DNA of 11,436 nt from JAENVT01 sp031412355 (GTDB lineage Bacteria; Actinomycetota; Acidimicrobiia; Acidimicrobiales; Ilumatobacteraceae): the NCBI GenBank assembly GCA_031412355.1, contig JANOCR010000355.1, positions 1 to 11,436 of the forward strand. The letters are read 5' to 3'. The notes under the pieces were generated by a model. It was not told where the DNA came from and made no database searches. It was given only the letters and a program-made list of their open reading frames with translations. Shown here in pieces: positions 1 to 5,847 of this stretch (positions are counted from its first letter, which is position 1; every line of letters begins with the position of its first letter). The position numbers were made by a program, and so were the translations under genes.

Positions 1-1080
1 CCCTTCAACCCGGTCTACCTCATGCCGCTGGTCGAGGTGTGCGGTGGCAACGACACGACGGAAGTCTCCAAGCAGCGTGCGGCCGATCTGTACCGCAGCG
101 TCGGCATGCACCCACTCGTCCTGTCGAAAGAGATCGACGGATTCGTGGCCGACCGGCTGATGGAGGCGTTGTGGCGCGAGGCGCTGTGGTTGGTCAACGA
201 CGGTGTGGCCACGGCAGCCGAGATCGACGACGCGATGCGTTTCGGGCCGGGCCTGCGCTGGAGCTTCATGGGCACGTTCATGATCTACCGCATAGCCGGC
301 GGCGAGGCGGGAATGCGCCACTTCATGGCCCAGTTCGGGCCGGCGCTGAAATGGCCGTGGACGAAGCTGATGGACGTACCCGAACTGACCGACGAGTTGC
401 TCGACACGATCTGCGCGCAGAGCGATGCCCAGATCGATGTGCAGACGCCAGGGCTGTCGATCCGCGACTTGGAGGCGCTGCGCGACGACTGCCTGGTCGA
501 AGTGATGCACGGCCTGCGCAACCGCGGGTTCGCTGCCGGCAAGACACTCGCCGAGTTCGAGCACAAACTGTTCGATCTCGGCAACCAAACTTCCGGCGAG
601 ATCGATCTTTCGGCTCCGATCCCGATGCACGAGCGCATCGTGCCCACCGACTGGGTCGACTACAACGGCCACACCAACGACAGTCGCTACATGCAGATCA
701 CCAGTGAGGCGGGCGACAAGTTCATGCGCCTGATCGGTGTCGACGAGGCGTACCTGCAGTCGGGTCGTTCGTATTACACCGTAGAGAGCCATCTCAACTT
801 CGTCGCCCAGAGTCACGCCGGGGACGCGCTCGATGTCACCGTTCAGCTGGTGTCGCACGACGCCAAGCGGCTGCACATCTTCACGGTCGTGCGCCAGGTC
901 GACACCGGCGGCCCTGTGGCGACCGCAGAGCACATGATGCTGCACGTCGACGCCGACGCGGGCAAGGCATCGCCGGCGTCTGTGGAGATCCAGGCCAAGC
1001 TCGCCGAAATCGCCGCTCACCACGATCTGTTGCCGAAACCTCAGCAAGTCGGCCGGCACATCGGTCAACCGCGCAGCTGA
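1..1080 (+). CDS. lcdH: L-carnitine dehydrogenase fused to a C-terminal hot-dog thioesterase (5'-truncated by window)
   Basis: Oxidises L-carnitine to 3-dehydrocarnitine with NAD+; the fused thioesterase is expected to hydrolyse betainyl-CoA to glycine betaine. The frame is open from base 1 (it reads PFNPVYLMPLVEV), so the Rossmann NAD domain lies upstream of the window. Visible codons 1-12 are the 3-hydroxyacyl-CoA dehydrogenase active-site stretch, with Glu12 at the catalytic glutamate position; the partner His would be the residue just before the window. The C-terminal helical domain follows, with GFVADRLMEALWREAL and GLRWSFMGTF, which I recognise as typical of carnitine dehydrogenases rather than fatty-acid HADs. 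A hot-dog 4HBT domain starts near codon 205, with WVDYNGHTND (Asp220 in window numbering) and a YYTVESH strand. Fusions of this kind are known in the carnitine dehydrogenase family. The gene ends in a strong hairpin and is convergent with the CaiC-like ligase. Family assignment is confident; the thioesterase substrate is inferred. Confidence 0.92.
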   Translation, partial: PFNPVYLMPLVEVCGGNDTTEVSKQRAADLYRSVGMHPLVLSKEIDGFVADRLMEALWREALWLVNDGVATAAEIDDAMRFGPGLRWSFMGTFMIYRIAGGEAGMRHFMAQFGPALKWPWTKLMDVPELTDELLDTICAQSDAQIDVQTPGLSIRDLEALRDDCLVEVMHGLRNRGFAAGKTLAEFEHKLFDLGNQTSGEIDLSAPIPMHERIVPTDWVDYNGHTNDSRYMQITSEAGDKFMRLIGVDEAYLQSGRSYYTVESHLNFVAQSHAGDALDVTVQLVSHDAKRLHIFTVVRQVDTGGPVATAEHMMLHVDADAGKASPASVEIQAKLAEIAAHHDLLPKPQQVGRHIGQPRS

Positions 1081-1081
1081 T

Positions 1082-1121
1082 CGAGTGTCTGCGGCCCACC
1101 CGGGTGGGCGGCAGACACTCG
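1082..1121. terminator. Bidirectional palindromic terminator between convergent genes
   Basis: A 40-nt nearly perfect palindrome fills the 49-bp gap between the carnitine dehydrogenase and the CaiC-like ligase. The outer stem CGAGTGTCTGC pairs with GCAGACACTCG (1082-1092 with 1111-1121). After one G/G mismatch the inner arms GCCCACCC and GGGTGGGC pair up to the centre at 1101/1102. There is no T tract on either side, so it would act as a structure-only terminator serving both strands. Confidence 0.75.
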
Positions 1122-1129
1122 TTCAGGGT

Positions 1130-2695
1130 TCAGCGGGCCGGAAACACTCGATCCCATGTCGTCTGCGTGATCCCGCGCTGGCGCAGGATCGCCTTTTCAA
1201 CCTTCTCGGTCGGAGTTCGCGGCAGCGCGTCGACGATGTCGACGTAGCGCGGCACCATGTGGCGGCCCATTCGGTCCGTGCAGAAGTGGATCAGCTGCTC
1301 TGGATCGACGGTGTGGCCCGGGCGAAGGACGACCGCGATCATCACGTCCTCCTCGGTGAGGTCACTCGACACGCCGTAGGCCGCGGCATCCAATACCGCG
1401 GGATGCAGCTTCACCACCTCCTCGACCTCGAACGCCGAGATGTTCTCTCCACGGCGGCGAATGCTGTCGGTGCGCCGGCCGACGAAGTAGAAGTACCCGT
1501 CGCCGTCACAGCGGGCGAGGTCGCCGGTGTGGAACCACAGGTCGCGTCGCGACTCCAACGTCGCGTCGGGCATGCCGTAGTAGCCGTCGGACATCAGTGA
1601 CGGCTCGTTGGGTCGCACGACGATCTCGCCCACCGCGCCCGCCGGCACCTCGACCCCTTGCTCGTCGAACAACCTCACGTCGTATTGCGGAATGGCGCGA
1701 CCGCACGAGCCCTGTCGACGCGGCTCGTTGACCGGGTGATAGATCGGGATGCCGGCATCGGTCGATCCGTACAACTCGACCAGTTCGACACCGAACCGAT
1801 GCTCGAAGTCAGTCGCAAACTCCGGCACCGGCACACCCCATCCGAGCCTTGCGGGATTGTCGCCATCGTCAAACTCCGGAGGCCGCTTGTACAGCATCGT
1901 CAAGGTGGCGCCCATGAAATCGAACACGGTCGCACCGGCACCGCGAACCTCGTCCCAGAACCTCGACGCCGAGAACCTCTCGCCGATGGCAGCGGTGGTG
2001 CCGAGGAGCATCGCCGGGATGATGGTCATGACCGTCGCGTCGATGTGGAACATCGGAAACGGGCAGTAGAGCACGTCGTCGCTGCGAAGTTCCAGGTTGT
2101 CGATCATCAGTTGCGCCTGGCGAACGGCGTACCGATGCGACAGCACACATCCCTTCGATGGCCCAGTCGTGCCGGAGGTGAACAGCACCATGGCCGGGTC
2201 GACGACCGAGTGGGTCGATGCGATGCACGTCGTTTCGTCAGTGCACAGCGACGCGTGATCGAGCACCTGCATGCCCGCCACCTCGGGAAGCGCCGGGTCG
2301 CCGGCCACGATGAGCCGGCGAACGTGCACGAGTTGATCGGCGACCGCGGCGATATGTGGCGCGAGCGTGGCATCGGCAACGACGGTCTCGGCACCACTGA
2401 GGTTCAGCGCGTGCACCAACGAAGGACCGCGAAACGCCGTGTTCAACAGGGTCGATACCGCACCCAACGCCGTCAAGGCCAGCCATGTGATCGCGAAGTC
2501 CGGCCCGTTGGGCATCAGCACCGGCACGAGTTGGCCGCGCTGAACCCCAATGGCGGCCAGGCCATGGGCGAGACCCGTCGAGCGTCTGCGCGCTTCGCCG
2601 AACGTCAGGTCTCGCGTCCCGAACCGCAGGAAGGTCGTCTCGGCGGCGTCCGCCGCCCGGACATCGAGCAATCCATCGATCGTCGGAACGTCCAT
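1130..2695 (-). CDS. AMP-forming acyl-CoA ligase, crotonobetaine/carnitine-CoA ligase (CaiC)-like
   Basis: ANL-superfamily ligase that would activate a carboxylate to an acyl-AMP and then a CoA thioester; in this context the likely substrate is carnitine, crotonobetaine or gamma-butyrobetaine. The protein is 521 aa, full length for the family. P-loop motif LFTSGTTGPSKG lies at 171-182, YGSTDAG at 309-315, FHTGD at 388-392 and GRRTDSIRRRGEN at 406-418. The A10 region PRTPTEKVEK carries the catalytic lysine at about 498, with Glu in the usual Gly position before it. The frame stays open far upstream, but that part lies antisense to the crotonase gene, so I start at the ATG at 2695 (MDVPTIDGLL). 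An in-frame ATG at 2725 would overlap the divergent crotonase start. No clear Shine-Dalgarno is visible at either. Family is certain; substrate rests on the neighbours. Confidence 0.88.
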   Translation of the reverse strand: MDVPTIDGLLDVRAADAAETTFLRFGTRDLTFGEARRRSTGLAHGLAAIGVQRGQLVPVLMPNGPDFAITWLALTALGAVSTLLNTAFRGPSLVHALNLSGAETVVADATLAPHIAAVADQLVHVRRLIVAGDPALPEVAGMQVLDHASLCTDETTCIASTHSVVDPAMVLFTSGTTGPSKGCVLSHRYAVRQAQLMIDNLELRSDDVLYCPFPMFHIDATVMTIIPAMLLGTTAAIGERFSASRFWDEVRGAGATVFDFMGATLTMLYKRPPEFDDGDNPARLGWGVPVPEFATDFEHRFGVELVELYGSTDAGIPIYHPVNEPRRQGSCGRAIPQYDVRLFDEQGVEVPAGAVGEIVVRPNEPSLMSDGYYGMPDATLESRRDLWFHTGDLARCDGDGYFYFVGRRTDSIRRRGENISAFEVEEVVKLHPAVLDAAAYGVSSDLTEEDVMIAVVLRPGHTVDPEQLIHFCTDRMGRHMVPRYVDIVDALPRTPTEKVEKAILRQRGITQTTWDRVFPAR

Positions 2696-2710
2696 CAGGC
2701 TCGGTCTTAC

Positions 2711-2716
2711 TAGGTT
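2711..2716 (+). promoter_or_regulatory. Candidate -10 box for a leaderless crotonase mRNA
   Basis: TAGGTT (TANNNT) lies 7 nt before the ATG at 2724, and no ribosome binding site is visible. This is the spacing expected if transcription starts at the A of the start codon. The 27-bp gap to the divergent ligase start (2695) must hold both promoters; on the minus strand the best candidate, TAGTAA (2707-2712), overlaps it. Confidence 0.4.
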
Positions 2717-2723
2717 GCAGGTC

Positions 2724-3488
2724 ATGCAGGAGAACTTCGAGTACGACACGGTGCTCAGCCAGATGGGCGACCACAGTGTGCGCACGATCACGCTCAATCG
2801 ACCGGACAGCCTCAACGCGATGAACCGTCGGCTGATCGACGATGTCGCCGCAGCGTTCCGCGATGCACACGACGATCCCGAAACCAGAGCGATCATCTTC
2901 ACCGGTGCCGGTCGAGCGTTCTGTGCTGGCGACGACCGTCGTGAGCACGTGCACCCCGCAAACGAAGCCGAGGCGCGCGACCTGGTCGATGCCATCCAAC
3001 GCGCGACGGAGGCGATCGTGTTCGGCCCGAAGCTCGTGGTCGGGGCGATCAACGGATGGGCCGTCGGCGGAGGTTTCGAATGGGCCATCAACTGCGACTT
3101 CCCGATCTGGGCGCAGTCCGCGAAGGGGTTCTTCCCGGAGGTGTCGTTGAACCTCTTTTCCACGGGCGCGGTCACGTCGTTCCTGCCAGCACTCGTTGGG
3201 CTGCTGAAGGCGCGCGAGATGCTGTTCTTCGGCGACCGGTACGACGCCTCGACACTGCACATGCTGGGTGTGGCGTGGCGCGTGGCTCCCGACGACGAGC
3301 TCATGTCGGCGGCTCGCGACGTTGCAATCCAACTCACCAACCTGCCGTCGTTGGCGAGCGCGGCCATGAAGCGGGTGCTCAATCACACCGCGTCCACCGA
3401 CGTTGCCGCGGCGTTGCGGCTCGAGACCGAGGCAACCGTCGCCGGCTTCCTCGACCCGGAAACCACACGCCTCCTGAAAGAGTTCTGA
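2724..3488 (+). CDS. Enoyl-CoA hydratase/isomerase family protein (crotonase)
   Basis: A 254-aa cytosolic crotonase-fold enzyme acting on an acyl-CoA. Oxyanion-hole segments are visible: TGAGRAFCAGDD near residues 57-68 and NGWAVGGGFE ending at Glu119. Both catalytic glutamates of hydratases are present, Glu119 (in GGGFE) and Glu139 (in FFPEV, +20), so it should be a competent hydratase. It is clearly a different subfamily from CaiD encoded at 7881-8645: the signature stretches of CaiD (RPKANAID, KFFSAGWDL, PVWQGR tail) are absent. I start at ATG 2724 because the earlier open frame runs antisense through the ligase. It stands divergent from the ligase and convergent with the tetR-like gene, stop to stop with 3 bp between. 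It could be a second hydratase, an isomerase, or a crotonase-fold thioester hydrolase; I cannot decide which. Confidence 0.88.
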   Translation: MQENFEYDTVLSQMGDHSVRTITLNRPDSLNAMNRRLIDDVAAAFRDAHDDPETRAIIFTGAGRAFCAGDDRREHVHPANEAEARDLVDAIQRATEAIVFGPKLVVGAINGWAVGGGFEWAINCDFPIWAQSAKGFFPEVSLNLFSTGAVTSFLPALVGLLKAREMLFFGDRYDASTLHMLGVAWRVAPDDELMSAARDVAIQLTNLPSLASAAMKRVLNHTASTDVAAALRLETEATVAGFLDPETTRLLKEF

Positions 3489-3491
3489 GAG

Positions 3492-4100
3492 TCAGCGGGA
3501 CGGAAGCGGGTTCGAGTCGAACCCAGGGCCGAGCAACCGTGATGCCTCGGCCAGCCACGTTCGCTCGACCTGCGCCAAGGTGACGCCCTTGGCCCTCATC
3601 GCCAGCAGGGGTGCCATCCCGTCTAGGAGCGCGGCGAGCACGAACATGATCTCGTCCGCATCGCCGACAACGAACTCGCCGCGTTGTTGGCCATCGCGGA
3701 TCACCTTGCGCAACATCGCCCGCCAACGGCGGTCCATGCGATCACGTTCGGCCGCCGCTGATGGATCGCGCAGCGCCAGCACACACAACTCCATCCACAG
3801 CGCCCAGTCGTAATGGCGGAGCATCGCCTCGATCAGGATGCGCAACCGCTGCGAGGCCGACGTCGCCTGCTGGATGAGCACCGTGTACCGGTCGTGGAAC
3901 TCCAACTCGCGAAGGGCCAGCGCCTCGGCGAGCAAGCCCTGTTTGCCGTCGAACCAATACAGGATTGCCGCTGGACTGGTGCCCGCCGCCTTGGCGATGT
4001 CGACCACCCGGGCGTTGGCATAGCCACGCTCCGAGAGCACCGACGCGGCAGCCGTCAGGATCTGCGCCTTGCGAACGTGGTCGAGTCGAGGTCGTGGCAT
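3492..4100 (-). CDS. TetR-family repressor, BetI-like
   Basis: A 202-aa TetR-family regulator. The N-terminal HTH spans about residues 9-55, with the recognition-helix region GTSPAAILYWFDGKQGLL at 40-57. The all-helical C-terminal ligand and dimerisation domain (LRILIEAMLRHYDWALWMELCVLALRDPS...) resembles the BetI-type TetR_C class. The start is the ATG at 4100; the longer open frame upstream overlaps the divergent thioesterase gene and has no TetR sequence. It is divergently placed from the four-gene operon, with the inverted repeat at 4102-4124 immediately at its start, so autoregulation plus repression of that operon is the natural reading. The ligand is unknown; a CoA thioester or betaine intermediate of the encoded pathway is inferred. 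Confidence 0.9.
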   Translation of the reverse strand: MPRPRLDHVRKAQILTAAASVLSERGYANARVVDIAKAAGTSPAAILYWFDGKQGLLAEALALRELEFHDRYTVLIQQATSASQRLRILIEAMLRHYDWALWMELCVLALRDPSAAAERDRMDRRWRAMLRKVIRDGQQRGEFVVGDADEIMFVLAALLDGMAPLLAMRAKGVTLAQVERTWLAEASRLLGPGFDSNPLPSR

Positions 4101-4111
4101 GCTGAATCCTG

Positions 4112-4117
4112 AGTGTA
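4112..4117 (-). promoter_or_regulatory. Candidate -10 box for the tetR-like gene
   Basis: Read on the minus strand this is TACACT, followed by the start codon at 4100, giving a 5' leader of only a few bases. It lies inside the inverted repeat and overlaps the opposite -10 by two bases. No convincing -35 is visible. Confidence 0.4.
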
Positions 4118-4121
4118 TATT
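4116..4121 (+). promoter_or_regulatory. Candidate -10 box for the thioesterase operon (leaderless)
   Basis: TATATT, a strong -10 match and the most A/T-rich hexamer nearby, ends 6 nt before ATG 4128. No Shine-Dalgarno precedes that ATG, so transcription probably starts at or next to the A of the start codon. The alternative GTG start at 4113 would place the promoter inside the gene. Confidence 0.5.
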
Positions 4122-4127
4122 CAGTTT

Positions 4128-4679
4128 ATGGGATCGGTCAGCGACGGAGTCGACCACCAAGGTCGTTTGCTGCATCCTCCGGCTCGCTGGACACCCGGCG
4201 ATACCGTGCCCGCACCCCTCGACTTCTATCGAGGCGAGGTGTTGCCGGAATGGGTCGACTACAACCGGCACATGACCGAGGCGGCGTACCTCACCGCCTT
4301 TGGTTGGGCCAGCGATGCACTGTTCACCTACATCGGCGACGACGACGACTACCGAGCCGCCGGCCACAGCTTCTACACCGTCGAGACCCACATCGCGTAC
4401 CTGCGCGAGGCCGCGGAACGCGCACCATTGCGGATCACGACGCGAGTACTCGGCGTCGATCGGAAGCGGTTGCTGATCTATCACGAGATGTTCCACGGCC
4501 AGGACCAGAAGATGCTGGCCACGACCGAGCAGATGTTGGTGCACGTCGACATGCACGCCGCCAGGTCGGTTGCGATCCTTCCGGACGTGCGGGCTGCACT
4601 CGACGCCGTTCTCGCCGCCCATGACACCCTCGCGCCGGCCGCCCGAGCCGGGCATTTCTCATTATCGAACACGGAGTAG
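4128..4679 (+). CDS. Hot-dog acyl-CoA thioesterase, CdhB-like (4HBT family)
   Basis: A 183-aa single-domain thioesterase homologous to the C-terminal domain of the carnitine dehydrogenase fusion at the left edge. Shared blocks are EWVDYNRHM versus DWVDYNGHT, FYTVETHIAYL versus YYTVESHLNFV, DRKRLLIYHE versus DAKRLHIFTV, and EQMLVHVD versus EHMMLHVD. The 4HBT Asp is Asp44, and the usual Gly after DYN is Arg here. The expected job is hydrolysis of betainyl-CoA or L-carnitinyl-CoA; its operon position with caiD makes carnitinyl-CoA attractive, but this is inference. The N-terminal ~30 residues have no counterpart in the domain. I chose ATG 4128 over GTG 4113 because the latter lies in the operator and promoter. 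It is the first gene of the operon, 4 bp before the acyl-CoA dehydrogenase. Confidence 0.85.
   Translation: MGSVSDGVDHQGRLLHPPARWTPGDTVPAPLDFYRGEVLPEWVDYNRHMTEAAYLTAFGWASDALFTYIGDDDDYRAAGHSFYTVETHIAYLREAAERAPLRITTRVLGVDRKRLLIYHEMFHGQDQKMLATTEQMLVHVDMHAARSVAILPDVRAALDAVLAAHDTLAPAARAGHFSLSNTE
4673..4676 (+). promoter_or_regulatory. Ribosome binding site that decides a TTG start
   Basis: GGAG lies 7 nt before TTG 4684, overlapping the last codons of the thioesterase gene. It supports the TTG start of the acyl-CoA dehydrogenase, for which no ATG or GTG exists at the expected N-terminus. Confidence 0.6.
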
Positions 4680-4683
4680 AACG

Positions 4684-5844
4684 TTGGATTTCGCCCTGAC
4701 AGACGAACATCAGATGATCGTCGACACGGTTCGCGCGTTCACCGAGCGCGAATTGTTCCCCCACGAAGAACTGGTCGAGAAGCTGGGCGAGGTTCCGGCG
4801 GACCTGGCCCTACAGATCAAGCAGCGTTCGATCGATGCGGGGTTGTACGCCGCCAACATGCCGGCCGAACTCGGCGGTGGCGGCCTCGACAGTTTCGGCG
4901 TCACGCTGGTCGACCGCGAGTTCGGCGCCGCCTCGTACGCGCTGCACTACATCGTCGCCAGGCCGTCCAACATCCTGCGGGCCTGCACGGGCGCGCAGAT
5001 CGACGAGTACCTCGTCCCGACCATCGCCGGCGCGCGCGTCGAATGCCTGGCAATGAGCGAGCCCGACGCCGGCAGCGATGTGCGCGGCATGAAATGCAGC
5101 GCTGTGCGCGATGGCGACGACTTCGTGATCAACGGCACCAAGCACTTCATCAGCCATGCCGATGTCGCCGACTACGTGATCCTGTTCGCGGCAAGCGGCG
5201 AGGAGCAGACCAGTCGTGGTCCAAAGAAGTTGATCACCGGCTTTCTCGTCGACTTCGACACGCCCGGCTGCGACGTCGTCGACGGCTACCGGTGCGTGTC
5301 GAATCGCGGCTACAACAACAAGATCATCAACTTCGACGACTGCCGCGTGCCCGCATCGAAGATCCTCGGCCAGGAGCACCGCGGCTTCGACGCGGCCAAC
5401 GATTGGCTCGGCTCGACACGCTTGCAGGTCGCTGCCGTGTGTGTCGGCCGGGCGCGTCGTGCGCTGCGAATCGCCACGGAGTGGGCCGCGACCAGGGTGC
5501 AGTTCGGCCAGCGGATCGGCAAGTTCCAAGGGGTGTCATTCAAGTTGGCCGACATGCAATCACAACTGGAGGCCGCCGAGCTACTGACCTTGCGGGCTGC
5601 ATGGAAGGACGCCAAAGGAACGGCTACCGACAGCGACATGGCCATCGCCAAAGTGTTTTCCAGCGAGATGTGCCAGTTCGTGACCGACGAGGCGATCCAG
5701 ATCCTCGGAGGCATGGGCCTGATGGACGAACTGCCACTGGAGCGGATGTGGCGCGATACTCGCGTCGACCGAATTTGGGATGGCACGTCGGAGATCCAGC
5801 GACACATCATCTCGCGGGCCATGCTTCGGCCGTACGGGGCCTGA
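4684..5844 (+). CDS. Acyl-CoA dehydrogenase (candidate gamma-butyrobetainyl-CoA dehydrogenase)
   Basis: A 386-aa FAD flavoprotein expected to form an alpha,beta double bond in an acyl-CoA and pass electrons to ETF; in context, gamma-butyrobetainyl-CoA to crotonobetainyl-CoA. The TTG start gives (M)DFALTDEHQM, matching the usual N-terminus of the family, including CaiA (MDFxLxDE). Visible blocks are AMSEPDAGSDV (FAD/substrate loop), INGTKHFISHA, RVQFGQRIGKFQ, QILGGMGLMDE and RMWRDTRVDRIWDGTSEIQR. The MCAD catalytic Glu (YEGT) is replaced by Asp366 (WDGT). The isovaleryl-CoA dehydrogenase/CaiA-type alternative base in helix G (ER) is also absent: the segment reads STRLQV. The Asp is therefore the only obvious base. 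Neighbours are spaced 4 bp upstream and 3 bp downstream. Family is firm; substrate is inferred. Confidence 0.9.
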   Translation: MDFALTDEHQMIVDTVRAFTERELFPHEELVEKLGEVPADLALQIKQRSIDAGLYAANMPAELGGGGLDSFGVTLVDREFGAASYALHYIVARPSNILRACTGAQIDEYLVPTIAGARVECLAMSEPDAGSDVRGMKCSAVRDGDDFVINGTKHFISHADVADYVILFAASGEEQTSRGPKKLITGFLVDFDTPGCDVVDGYRCVSNRGYNNKIINFDDCRVPASKILGQEHRGFDAANDWLGSTRLQVAAVCVGRARRALRIATEWAATRVQFGQRIGKFQGVSFKLADMQSQLEAAELLTLRAAWKDAKGTATDSDMAIAKVFSSEMCQFVTDEAIQILGGMGLMDELPLERMWRDTRVDRIWDGTSEIQRHIISRAMLRPYGA

Positions 5845-5847
5845 CCC

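Larger units (their letters stand above)
4102..4124. promoter_or_regulatory. Probable TetR operator (CTGAAT-N11-ATTCAG)
   Basis: A 6-bp perfect inverted repeat, CTGAAT (4102-4107) and ATTCAG (4119-4124), separated by 11 bp, lies between the divergent tetR-like and thioesterase starts. The half-sites are A/T-rich in a G/C-rich window and overlap both candidate -10 boxes, so a bound dimer would block both promoters. The inner 11 bp is not symmetric. I see no second copy of the full repeat elsewhere in the window. Confidence 0.65.

Noticed and set aside
2550..2723. Upstream extension of the crotonase frame
   Set aside because: It overlaps the ligase N-terminus on the other strand, and family homologues begin near MQENFEYDTV.
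2696..3382. N-terminal extension of the CaiC-like ligase frame on the minus strand
   Set aside because: It lies antisense to the well-supported crotonase gene, is Ser/Arg rich without domain similarity, and the ligase is full length from ATG 2695.
4101..4655. N-terminal extension of the TetR frame
   Set aside because: It is the shadow of the thioesterase gene, and the HTH domain starts right after ATG 4100.
4570..4683. ATG-initiated extension of the acyl-CoA dehydrogenase
   Set aside because: It runs inside the thioesterase coding sequence in another frame; TTG 4684 with GGAG upstream gives the family N-terminus DFALTDEHQ.
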